64,000 nucleotides of DNA from Chrysemys picta bellii (taxonomy: Eukaryota; Chordata; Testudines; Emydidae). Location of the stretch: contig NC_088791.1 of assembly GCF_011386835.1 (NCBI RefSeq), positions 7,192,998 to 7,256,997 on the forward strand, in the 5' to 3' direction. The translations under genes and the position numbers were made by a program. How positions within the stretch are numbered: position 1 is the first letter of the stretch; every line of letters begins with the position of its first letter. Under the pieces are notes generated by a model that was given only the letters and a program-made list of their open reading frames with translations, made no database searches and was not told the origin of the DNA. Below, piece after piece: positions 1 through 27,529 of the stretch.

Positions 1-18263
<18,263 letters not shown>

Positions 18264-18600
18264 CCGTCCGCGTGAGGAGCCGCCGGCATCAGGCGCCCAC
18301 GCCAGTCCCCACTGGGCTTGCGCCGACTACGCGCAGCCGCCGGCCGGAAGCGAAGCCCTTCCCAAAGGGGAGGGCGGGGCCTGTTGCCATGGGGACGGGG
18401 AGACGGCGCGCTCGCGCAGCCAGCCGTTGCTCCTCCCCTCCCCCCAGCGTCTCCGCTGTCCCGTTTCGGCGGGAACGTGTGTGAGGCGCGAGGGAGGCGG
18501 GCGAGCAGCCAGCGCGAGCCGGAGCGCGACGCCGAGGCCAGCGTACTTCCGGCCGGCAGTGCCCCCGTCCACTAGCGCCTGCGCCGCCTCCCATCCCCGC

Positions 18601-18897
18601 TCCTGTGACAGGAGTGAGGCGCGGGCGCGTGGCCATAACGGCTGGGGGCGGCGGCACGGTAGGGTTGCCAACCCTCCAGGATTGGCCTGGAGTGAGCCTC
18701 CCGGAATCGGCATCAATCTCCCGGTGACTATGGAAAGCGGGCCGGGAGATTTCAATGGGATATTTCAAAAAAAATGACATTGTGGCATGTTTGGGAAAAA
18801 AATCTCCCAGAATCGCTTCGGTCATCATTGGGAACCCTAACGGTGATACGTCAGCATGGCAGTGGTGCCTGGCTCTAGCAGTACGGCGCCACACGGT
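18601..18897 (+). repeat. Outlying monomers of the ~60-bp minisatellite
   Basis: 18840-18897 (GGTGATACGTCAGC ... TACGGCGCCACACGG) is a clear monomer of the array seen at 24675-25328. 18606-18659 (GTGACAGGAG, AGGCGC, GTGGCCATAACGG) matches the same consensus more weakly. A MITE separates the two, and the provirus separates both from the main array. Confidence 0.6.
18660..18839 (+). mobile_element. MITE with TAGGGTTGCC ends
   Basis: Left end TAGGGTTGCCAACC and right end GGGAACCCTA are inverted repeats. ACGG occurs on both sides (18656-18659 and 18840-18843). It carries no coding capacity, and its interior has a bias towards CTCCCGG-type motifs. Confidence 0.6.
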
Positions 18898-19481
18898 TGT
18901 TGCCAGCACAGGTGTGCTCGAGGACAGCAACAGCGGGTTCGTTGTCCGGTGTGCTTCGCGCCAATAAAGACACCAGGGGGAGAAGCAAACAAAGTTTATT
19001 TGGGATCCCAAAGCGGTGCAAGGAGACTGGCAAGTCTCAAATCAAGCACATTAACAGGAACAGTTTTTCTTCTTTTATACATTTTGCAGTTAAGCCTCAC
19101 CCCCCCCCCCCCCTTTCCCCTCTAGCCCTCCCTTTCTCCCCCCCCTTCCTCCCTCTACCCCTCCCATCCCTGGTAATAGTTAAGTCATTCTTGGCAGCTA
19201 TAAGCCTAGCTTGTTAGTAACTTCTTTAAACCATTATCTTGTCCTTTTTCCCTTCAGCCAGAAACATGCAGGCCTCATTATTACTGCTTGAGCAGGGGGT
19301 TGCACACAGATAACTGGTTGCTTACATATTCCAATTGCACCTGGCTTTTGAGGTTGATTAGAGTTTAAACATGGAAGGATAGAGTTTGGTTCACTTAGGC
19401 CTAGTGTAGGAAGGCTTCATTGACACTTAGTGGCCTTCCACCCTCCCGAGTTACCTAGGGTGAGGCCTAGTGACGTCAACA
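18898..19481 (-). repeat. 3' LTR of the provirus, 584 bp
   Basis: Near-identical to the copy at 24094-24674. On the minus strand TATAAAA lies at about 19072-19079 and AATAAA at 19000-18995. The CRE is at 19471-19478. It sits a few hundred bases upstream of the TMEM209 CpG island and points at it. Confidence 0.92.
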
Positions 19482-19495
19482 ACTCCCTCCTTTGA
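19482..19495 (-). other. Polypurine tract
   Basis: The minus strand reads CTCAAAGGAGGGAGT directly upstream of the 3' LTR start TGTTGACG. This is the expected place for plus-strand priming. Confidence 0.85.
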
Positions 19496-19501
19496 GAATA
19501 C

Positions 19502-20121
19502 TCAACAAGCTTTTGGCTGAGTTTTCTCATATTCCGTGGACAAGATATGATTAAGTGCTATGAAGCTGGGGTTTTCAATGAGAGGGTATGCCGGGATTTT
19601 TGAGGAACGGGGGGCACAAAGCTTACGGAGGAGCATTTTAAAACAAGCAATTAGGAGGAGGGTGACCAGGCACAATACCACACCGGTGAGGAGGAGACGC
19701 ACAAGGCCACCCCCCAGTCCTCCTAGGTTGGGCAACCAACTTCAAAGGGAATCGAAAACCGTGGGTTTCCTTTCCTGGGCCTTCCACTGCTTGAAAGCCT
19801 GTTTGGCCGACAGGACGTGCTTGTTAATGTCCTGTGAGTTTTCCGGGACATAAGTACAACATTCATTCCCAATAAGGGCACACACCCCACCCTGGAGGCT
19901 AAAACATAATCTAAGGCCTGTCTGTTTTGCAGGGACAGCAACCGGAGCTGGTATAGCTCTGAGTTAAGGCTCTTCTCTATGGCCAAGGTTTCATTGGCGA
20001 ATGTGGTGAGAAACACAGAGAGCCTATGATAAAATTGGGTTAGCCGTTCCACCCCATAGGATGGGAAGAGGATCATACCCAACCTGTCTCCTTCCTTAAT
20101 GGGCTCTGAGGTGGCATACAA
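19502..20121 (-). pseudogene. env: env transmembrane-subunit remnant
   Basis: Two overlapping minus-strand frames (20121-19723 and 19735-19502) cover the ectodomain heptad region, the disulfide-loop area and a hydrophobic membrane anchor, as in gammaretroviral Env TM. Frame breaks lie in the loop area and near 19730. Surface-subunit sequence between about 20150 and 20780 is short and degenerate. Confidence 0.75.
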
Positions 20122-20783
20122 AGATTTATGCTGCCTGGGGCAGCCAGGGGTTGTCCCTTAATGCATACTGGGATTCAATGGTACAGTTTTGTGACAAGGG
20201 GGTGCCCGAGGTATTTCTTCCCCTACTGAACCATCCCCAACAGATATCTGACCAATTTTGGGGGACCACCCTCCAGGGTAACCCTGCTGCGTGGTGCAGG
20301 ATTTGGGAGCATACTCAACAGTTAGAGAGGTTAAACTCTTGGGCAAAGCAAACCTTCAAGGACTCATATGTGTTTGTTTCCAAGTTAGTAGGGATCCCTT
20401 TCCAACCCACATGTGCCTGGGGGGAAAACGGGAGGTAACGAAAGGAGTGTCCCTATGGCAAAGAGTACCACTGTGGCAGACCCTGGACCTGAACTCATGC
20501 TGGGCAGGTGACCCTAGGGCCTAACAATTACAATTCCCCAAATACCCACAAAATATCAATTACCAATAGTAGGCAGATTAAAAACAAAAGGACCAGGCCA
20601 CCAGGTTAGGCCGGCCCTGTGAGAGTAAACACAACCAATGCTTAGAGTTTTCACGGGGAGTGCGCTGCGACTGTCCAAAGAGACCACAGGGCATTCCCAG
20701 CAGGCCTTATTGTCTTTTGAATAACAGTTTAAGTTTCAGGTCGTCGCTGGTAGTCCTTTTCCGTAGGCTGGACGGTCCACCGT

Positions 20784-21400
20784 TCAGGAGCGGGCACTGC
20801 CTTCAGACGGGAGTGATTGAATCCAGTTCTTGTGTCCCTTGACCTTTGCTGCTGTGTGGGAGACCAGCAGGACGGTGTGGGGTCCCTTCCACTTCTCTTG
20901 GAGAGGCTTGTCCTTCCAGGTCCAAATGAGAACGGAATCGCCTGGCTGCAAGGAATGGACAGGGGCATCCAGCAGGAGAGGCTGCAAATCTCTGGTATAC
21001 CTGTGGAGAGAACAGAGAACAGCAGACAGAGAGCACATGTACTGAGATAAAAAGCCACACCCCATTTCCCACTCCCCTGCCAGAACCGGTGTACCATTCA
21101 TAGGCCATGCCCTTCCAAACATAATCTCGAAGGGACTGAGCCCTAACCTGCCCTTTGGGAGAGCGCGAATGCGGAGCAAAACAAGGGGTAAGGCATCAGG
21201 CCATCCGCTGAATCGATCCACCAAGACGAAAAGGTATTTGAATCCTTGGGTCCGGGGGAACTCAGTAAAGTCTATTTGCCAAACCAGCCCCGGGCCTGGG
21301 GTAGGTTCCAGAGTGGCTGATGGCTCTGACACTCCAGCTCGAGGGTTGTTCTTTTGGCAGACTAGACATTCAGCCTGTACCTGGGAGGCCAGGGGTGTAA
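20784..21400 (-). pseudogene. pol: Integrase remnant lacking the middle of the core
   Basis: The frame begins just before MSEPSA (21332), preceded by the last Cys pair of the zinc domain. WQIDFTE carries the first catalytic Asp. After FSGWPDALPL the sequence jumps to SPFEIMFGR, so the segment with the second Asp and the Glu is deleted. The C-terminal domain follows (KWKGP, codons to 20880). The catalytic triad is incomplete. Confidence 0.8.
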
Positions 21401-21599
21401 GAGCCTCCCTGCCAGCGTATAATTCTTTGTTTCTTCACCCGGGTCAGTTCTTAATGTCTTTTGTAGTCAGGAATTCCTGGACTTTGTGGTTTCAATGAAG
21501 CAAGTGTTCCTTCTTCTCTTTTCCTGAAACAGTGTGGTTCAGCATCATACAGGGGAGAGGTTACTAGCACATCACCCTGTCTTTAAATAGGCTTATCAT

Positions 21600-21775
21600 C
21601 AGTCAGAGAGTCCTCCCGAGGTGGAGGGGTCTTTTTACAGTGAGAAGCCTGGGTCCAGGTGGGCAGTCCTTGGTACTTCACAGCGGTGTTGGTGGTTAAC
21701 AAGACTTGGAAAGGGCCTTTCCAGTGTGGAGCCAAAGCAGTTTTTCGTTGATGGACCTTACGTAGACTCAGTCTC
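21600..21775 (-). pseudogene. Extra integrase C-terminal fragment
   Basis: The minus strand encodes an HWKGPF motif (WKGP codons 21723-21712) followed by residues typical of the integrase C-terminal domain. It lies upstream, in provirus sense, of the integrase core at 20784-21400, which has its own WKGP. The normal order would place only one such domain, after the core. Confidence 0.55.
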
Positions 21776-22151
21776 CTTGTTTCAATGAATGGCAGGGCTG
21801 CTAGGGTCTTTGGGTAGCACTTCTTTTATCTGTGCGAAAAGAAACCTAACACATTTCATTAATGCCTGACAGTGTTTTGCAGATCTCATAGTTGCTTGGG
21901 CACATTCAGGCCCCCCCTTTTCTTGGCTGTCGGCCAAGTCTTAGCTCTGGGCAGTGTCCTTGGATGGTGCCAGCATCTTATCTTTGGACTGAGCTTGCTA
22001 GCTATATTTTTTCCCTCAGTTAACTCGTTCTGTTCTTTTTCCTTCTCTCCTTGGCTTCTTTTAACTTACAAAGGAAACTTCCACTCTTCACTCATACACC
22101 TTTTCCCAACAATGAACACATACACGTTGCCATTATCCAGCAAAATAACTT

Positions 22152-22859
22152 CTATACAGAGCTTTGGAGCAACAAACCAGGACGAGCACACCCACTTTTG
22201 AGGAGTCCAACAAAGTTCAGGAGGCTTACAGTGGCTTTAAGACAAGGGATGAGACCCACAGCAGCCATTAACAAGTCATCCACATATTGCAGGAGGAGGA
22301 CCCTGTCCTCATTGTCCCACTCCTCCAAGTCTCTGGCCAGGGCCTGGCCGAAAAGTGTGGGGGAATTTTTAAATCCCTGGGCCAACACTGTCCAGTAAAG
22401 CTGCTTTTTAACCCTCCTTTTGTCTTCCCACTTGCTCCACTCTGGGGCTTGCATGTCTGAGGGCTCAATTGCAAGGGTCATTATCCAGGCATTCTCTGCA
22501 GGTAAGGTGAGGTTTATTTCATCTTGGGTGAAATGCAGGGTGGCTCCTAAGCAACAAAGCAGGTCCCGTCCCAGTAGAGGTGTTGGACAATCAGGGAGGT
22601 AAACCAGTTTGTGAGATAGAGTTCTGTTTCCCAAAGCACATTCCACTGGGGCATATACTGGGCACTTGGTTCCTTTCCCTGTGGCACCCACCACAGTGAG
22701 GGACTCTGACACAGGCAGCTGCAGGGGTTGGTTTACGGTGGTTCGTGCAGTAAACCCATGTTTACTCGGGGTTCCAGGGGCAGGATAGTCCGTCTCCCCT
22801 GACACTCCTATTCTTGATCCTCCGCTGCCATCATAGGGGTACCTTCTCTTTCGGGGCAC
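22152..22859 (-). pseudogene. pol: Retroviral protease-reverse transcriptase fusion remnant
   Basis: A 235-residue open frame. The first ~110 residues resemble the C-terminal half of a gammaretroviral protease (LLGRDLL at 95-101), but no catalytic Asp-Thr/Ser-Gly was seen. From residue ~150 it is the central reverse transcriptase (QGFKNSPTLFG at 161-171, YVDD at 192-195). The N-terminal half of RT, including the first catalytic Asp motif, is missing. Beyond residue ~220 the similarity stops, so the rest of RT and RNase H are absent too. It cannot encode an active enzyme. Confidence 0.85.
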
Positions 22860-23773
22860 TCATTTTTCCAATGTCCCTCCTTTCGGCATCTGGCACACTG
22901 GTTGCGACCCAGACGCCTTTCCTGTGAGCCAGGGCGCCCACGCCCATGTCCTCTCATTCCCCGGCCCCTTCCACCTTCCTGGAATTTTCCCCTGCCACCA
23001 GCCTGTACTGCTGCGACCATCATTTTCGCTTGCCTCTTTTCCTTTTCTTTAGACACAACCTGATTACTCTCCACCTCAGACAGCAGGGTCCGCATAAGGA
23101 CATGACAATCATCACAGTCAGGCTTACAGCTAGCCAGGCACCCTTCAAAGACCAAGATAAACTTGCTTGGGTTCGTAGAGAATTCCCCTGCCTGTGCCTT
23201 AAAGGCTGCTAGGTCCAACGGGTTAAAAGGCACATGGGTGTAAACCTGCATAGTAGTGGCCTGATTCCTATCTGAGCCATGTCTGGACACCACGGTCTCA
23301 GTGATCAACGGATAAAATTCCACCGAGGGGGCAATCTCGGGGACCTGAGACACCTTGTCTTTATATGGTGGGGGTGTGATAGCCGAAGGGGACACCGGAT
23401 CTGCCATTACAGCTGTGGGGGGGTTCTGGGGACTAACAATAGCTACTACCGAACCTGTCGGAGTCAAATTACACTTTTGCAAAATATCTAACCTATCTCT
23501 TAGCAACATAAACAACTGTACATACATATGTTCATTCCATTTACCCGTTTGCTGACAAAACAGAAGTAATTGAAGGATCGTATTATAATTAAGTGATCCT
23601 TCCGGTGGCCACCTTTCCTGGTCCTCTAGCTGATATTGAGGCCAGTCTACTGTACAGAAGCTTTTCAGTTTACTTTTAACCAACGGATCCGATCCAAACA
23701 CTTTCCAGTTCACCAGAATGCATTCCAAGGGTGTACACCTTACCCTGCCTGCCATACTCTGTCCCTGCCCCAT
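22808..23773 (-). CDS. gag: Endogenous retroviral gag, open but internally deleted (321 aa)
   Basis: The minus-strand frame opens with ATG-Gly (MGQGQS), the myristoylation context of retroviral matrix. The matrix-like N-terminus is followed by a Pro-rich segment and then the start of capsid. A single CCHC zinc knuckle (C293-x2-C-x4-H-x4-C306) lies near the C-terminus, after a Gly/Arg-rich stretch. At 321 aa it is well short of a typical gammaretroviral Gag (about 500 aa). The shortage falls in capsid, where N-terminal capsid sequence runs directly into the region before nucleocapsid. The frame is open, so the deletion is in frame. It overlaps the next frame by about 50 bases. Confidence 0.85.
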   Translation of the reverse strand: MGQGQSMAGRVRCTPLECILVNWKVFGSDPLVKSKLKSFCTVDWPQYQLEDQERWPPEGSLNYNTILQLLLFCQQTGKWNEHMYVQLFMLLRDRLDILQKCNLTPTGSVVAIVSPQNPPTAVMADPVSPSAITPPPYKDKVSQVPEIAPSVEFYPLITETVVSRHGSDRNQATTMQVYTHVPFNPLDLAAFKAQAGEFSTNPSKFILVFEGCLASCKPDCDDCHVLMRTLLSEVESNQVVSKEKEKRQAKMMVAAVQAGGRGKFQEGGRGRGMRGHGRGRPGSQERRLGRNQCARCRKEGHWKNECPEREGTPMMAAEDQE

Positions 23774-24071
23774 AGGGAGACACTGGGCGTCCCCAGGTCA
23801 TAACAGGTAGACACTGGGCGTCCCCAGGTCAAGACAGATAAAGTCCCCACTGGACTTTTCCTACCTTATCCAAGGGTCCGGTTCCCCACCGTCGCCCACA
23901 GCTGCTTCTCCACTAGTCGAGCGCGTTGCACCGTTGTGCCCTCCGGGGTCGACCAAACCACGTCTCCGCCGAGGCCCCCAGTAAAGCCACCGGTGCGCGC
24001 TGGGCGTCGGTCGTCGCCGCAATCTGTCAACCTCCGAGAGGGGTCCGGGCAAGGCTAAATTTCAGCCTCGA

Positions 24072-24089
24072 GCCCCACGTTGGGCGCCA
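24072..24089 (-). other. Primer-binding site, tRNA-Lys(1,2) type
   Basis: Four bases inside the 5' LTR the minus strand reads TGGCGCCCAACGTGGGGC, complementary to the 3' end of tRNA-Lys1,2. A Lys primer is unusual next to gammaretrovirus-like genes, where Pro, Gly or Glu primers are common. Confidence 0.85.
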
Positions 24090-24093
24090 AAAC

Positions 24094-24674
24094 TGTTGCC
24101 AGCACAGGTGTGCTCGAGGACAGCAACAGCGGGTTCGTTGTCCGGTGTGCTTCGCGCCAATAAAGACACCAGGGGGAGAAGCAAACAAAGTTTATTTGGG
24201 ATCCCAAAGCGGTGCAAGGAGACTGGCAAGTCTCAAATCAAGCACATTAACAGGAACAGTTTTTCTTCTTTTATACATTTTGCAGTTAAGCCTCACCCCC
24301 CCCCCCCTTTCCCCTCTAGCCCTCCCTTTCTCCCCCCCTTCCTCCCTCTACCCCTCCCATCCCTGGTAATAGTTAAGTCATTCTTGGCAGCTATAAGCCT
24401 AGCTTGTTAGTAACTTCTTTAAACCATTATCTTGTCCTTTTTCCCTTCAGCCAGAAACATGCAGGCCTCATTATTACTGCTTGAGCAGGGGGTTGCACAC
24501 AGATAACTGGTTGCTTACATATTCCAATTGCACCTGGCTTTTGAGGTTGATTAGAGTTTAAACATGGAAGGATAGAGTTTGGTTCACTTAGGCATAGTGC
24601 AGGAAGGCTTCATTGACACTTAGTGGCCTTCCACCCTCCCGAGTTACCTAGGGTGAGGCCTAGTGACGTCAACA
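24094..24674 (-). repeat. 5' LTR of the provirus, 581 bp
   Basis: In provirus sense it begins TGTTGACGTCA and ends GGCAACA, with TG...CA borders. It differs from the other LTR by two substitutions (in the CTTAGGC-TAGTG region) and two C-run lengths, under 0.5% substitution divergence. U3 carries a palindromic CRE (TGACGTCA, 24664-24671). A TATAAAA and a later AATAAA on the minus strand mark the U3/R/U5 layout. Confidence 0.92.
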
Positions 24675-25328
24675 CGGTGACACGTCAGCGAGACATTGAT
24701 GCATTGGCGCATGACTGTAACACAACTGTGCCACACAGTGACACGTCAGTGTGACTGAAGCATTGGCGCCTGGCTGTAACTGTACAGCGCCACTTCCACA
24801 CGGTGACCCATCAGCGTGACAAGAGGCGCATTGGCACCCGGCTGTAATGGTACAGCACCACATTGTGACACGTCAGCATGACAGAGGCACATTGGCACCT
24901 GACCATAATGGTACAGCGCCACATGGTGACACGTCAGCGTGACAAGAGGCGCATTGGCACCTGGCCATAATGGTACAGCACCATGTGGTTGACACATCAG
25001 CGTGACTGATGTATTGGCACCTGGCTGTAATGGTACAGCGCCACATGGTGACATGTCAGCGTGACTGATGTATTGGCACCTGGCTGTAACGGTACAGCGT
25101 CACATGGTGATACATCAGCGTCACAGTGGCACATTGGCACCTGACTATAATGATACAGCACCACATGGTGACATGTCAGCATAACGGTGGTGCATTGGCG
25201 CCTGGCTGTAACGGTTCAGTGCCACATGGTGACATGTCAGCATGATGTTAGTGATACATTGGCACCTGGCTGTAATGTTCCGGCACCTCATGGTGATACA
25301 TCCACGTGACATTAGTGAAACACTGGCA
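24675..25328 (+). repeat. ~60-bp minisatellite, about 10.5 monomers
   Basis: Monomers of 59-65 bp start near 24675, 24735, 24799, 24864, 24924, 24986, 25046, 25105, 25166, 25227 and 25291. Each holds GGTGACACGTCAGC, a variable centre, CATTGGCACCTGGCTGTAA and GGTACAGCGCCACAT. Units are contiguous and diverged by roughly 10-20%. The array ends where CR1 sequence begins at 25328. Confidence 0.9.
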
Positions 25329-25853
25329 TAAGAACATAAGAGTGGCCATGCTGGGTCATTTAGCAATGGTCTATCTAGCACAGCATCCTGTCTTCCATCA
25401 GTGGCCAATGCCAGATGCTTCAGAGGGAATGAAGAGAACAGACCAGTTATTGAGTGATCCATCCAGTCCCCGCTTCTGGCAGTCAGAGGGTTAGGGACAC
25501 CCATAGCATGGGGTTGCATCCCTGGTCATCCTGGCTTACAGCTATTGATGGACCTGTCCTCCCTGAACTTCTCATTCTTTTTTAAATCCAGTTATACTTT
25601 TGGCCTTCACAACATCCTGGGGCAAGAAGTTTCACAGGTTGGCTGCACTGTATGAAGAAGTACTTCCATCTGTTTGTTTTAAACCTGCTGCCTATTAATT
25701 TCCTTGGGTGATCCCCTCATTCTTATGTTATGTGAAGTGGTAAATAACACTTCCCTATTCACTTTCTACACCCCGTTTATGGTTTTATAGACCTCTATCA
25801 CAGCCCCCCACAGTTGTCTCTTTTCTAAGTTAAACAGTCCCAGTCCTTTTAAT

Positions 25854-26610
25854 AAAAAGAAGAACAGGAGGACTTGTGGCACCTTAGAGACTAACAAATT
25901 TATTAGAGCATAAGCTTTCGTGGACTACAGCCCACTTCTTCGGATGCATATAGAATGGAACATATATTGAGGAGATATATATACACACATACAGAGAGCA
26001 TAAACATGTGGGAGTTGTCTTACCAACTCTGAGAGGCCAATTAATTAAGAGAAAAAAACTTTTGAAGTGATAATCAAGATAGCCCAGTACAGACAGTTAA
26101 AGAGTGTGAGAATACTTACAAGGGGAGATAGATTCAATGTTTGTAATGGCTCAGCCATTCCCAGTCCTTATTCAAACCGGAGTTGATTGTGTCTAGTTTG
26201 CATATCAATTCTAGCTCAGCAGTCTCTCGTTGGAATCTGTTTTTGAAGTTTTTCTGTTGTAATATAGCCACCCGCAGGTCTGTCACTGAATGACCAGACA
26301 GGTTAAAGTGTTCTCCCACTGGTTTTTGAGTATTTTGATTCCTGATGTCAGATTTGTGTCCATTAATTCTTTTGCGTAGAGACTGTCCGGTTTGGCCAAT
26401 GTACATGGCAGAGGGGCATTGCTGGCACATGATGGCATATATCACATTGGTAGATGTGCAGGTGAACGAGCCCCTGATGGTATGGCTGATGTGATTAGGT
26501 CCTATGATGATGTCACTTGAATAGATATGTGGACAGAGTTGGCATCGGGGTTTGTTACAACCTGTTCTTCTTTTTGCGGATACAGACTAACACGGCTGCT
26601 ACTCTGAAAC
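25854..26610 (-). mobile_element. Penelope-like element with GIY-YIG domain, 757 bp, 13-bp duplication
   Basis: It is flanked by CAGTCCTTTTAAT on both sides (25841-25853 and 26611-26623), cutting the CR1 exactly. The minus strand encodes a GIY-YIG endonuclease segment (IYAIMCQQC, MYIGQTGQSLRKRINGH) ending in LNKDWEWLSHYKH, as in Penelope retroelements. It starts AAAAAGAAGAACAGG and ends with the inverse CCTGTTCTTCTTTTT plus GCGGATACAGACTAACACGG...CTGAAAC. The RT core is missing; this is a truncated copy. Confidence 0.85.
26134..26490 (-). CDS. GIY-YIG endonuclease fragment of the Penelope-like element
   Basis: The minus-strand frame runs from SFTCTSTNVIYAIM through YIGQTGQSLRKR to the stop at 26134. 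The IYAI...YIGQT pair and the following Arg/His residues are the GIY-YIG nuclease signature. It is over 100 residues, open, and C-terminal in the parent polyprotein. Confidence 0.75.
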   Translation of the reverse strand: MSHTIRGSFTCTSTNVIYAIMCQQCPSAMYIGQTGQSLRKRINGHKSDIRNQNTQKPVGEHFNLSGHSVTDLRVAILQQKNFKNRFQRETAELELICKLDTINSGLNKDWEWLSHYKH

Positions 26611-27529
26611 CAGTCCTTTTAATGTTTTCTTGCATGTAAGCTATTCCATGTCCCTAATCATTTTTGTTGCCCTTCTTTGTAGTTTTCTCAGTTCTGTTCT
26701 CATATATCTTTTTTGAGATGAGGTGACCAGAACTGCACATTCAAGGTATGTGTGTACCATGTATTTATATGGTGGCATTATATTTTTTGTTTTATTATCT
26801 GTCCCTTTCCTAATGGTTCCTAACATTCTATTAACTTTTTTGACTGCTGCTGCACATGGAGTGGATATTTTTCCGAGAACTATCCATGAAGACTCCAAGA
26901 TCTATTTCTTCGGTAGTAACAGCTAATTTAGACCGCATCATTTGATATGTATAATTGGGATTATGTTTTCCAATATGCATTATTTTGCATTTATCAACAT
27001 TGAATTTCATCTGCCATTTTGTCACCGGGTCACCCAGTTTTGTGAGATCCCTTTGTAATCCTTTGCAATTAGCTTTGGACTTAATGATCTTGAGTAGTTT
27101 TATATTGTCTTTAAATTTTGCCATCTCACAGTGTTACTGGAAAATTTGGATCTAATTTTATTAAGCCAGTGATGTTACCTAAAAATAAAGCTTTTGATTT
27201 TAAACCTTAATTTATAATTTTTCCAACCTGGTAACCAAGGTTGTGGTCCACCCTAAAGGAATTTCCAGGATATTACCAGGGTGCTTCTCTCTATTATACA
27301 GAGGGCTCCCCAGAGTAAGCTAGTCTTGCTGATCCTTGAAAGGACAAGGATACAGCCCTCCGATCAAGAATAGGCACACAAGCAGTAATTTCTTCGAAAA
27401 CAAAAATAATATTTATTTAGAAAAATAATTGCAATGTTAGATAAATCAGGAAAACATAGAAATAAGTATGATAAAAGTTACAATTAAAAAAATGAAGCGG
27501 CATCGCAATAAAGACACAGACTTTATAAC

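Larger units (their letters stand above)
18898..24674 (-). mobile_element. Gammaretrovirus-like endogenous provirus, defective
   Basis: Complete provirus outline on the minus strand: 5' LTR (24094-24674), primer site, gag, protease-RT fusion, integrase pieces, env remnant, polypurine tract and 3' LTR (18898-19481). CGGT flanks both ends (18894-18897 and 24675-24678). This is the 4-bp duplication typical of gammaretroviruses, and it lies inside a minisatellite monomer. The internal region is only 4.6 kb because gag, pol and env have large deletions. It has the same orientation as TMEM209. Confidence 0.93.
25328..27165 (-). mobile_element. CR1 LINE, reverse, split by a Penelope-like insertion
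   Basis: The minus strand encodes CR1 reverse-transcriptase C-terminal segments (WQMKFNVDKCKIMHIG near 27000; AAAVKKVNRMLGTIRKGTD near 26800; LRKLQRRATKMIRDME near 26650), then the CR1 3' region down to 25328. Frames are broken. The element at 25854-26610 interrupts it. Confidence 0.85.

Noticed and set aside
23926..24369. 147-codon plus-strand frame and its twin at 18856-19217
   Set aside because: Antisense reading of the proviral leader and LTR. It repeats in both LTRs and shows no coding features.
24675..25328. Resemblance to a CRISPR array
   Set aside because: Units are contiguous with graded divergence, there are no unique spacers, and the context is a vertebrate genome: a minisatellite.
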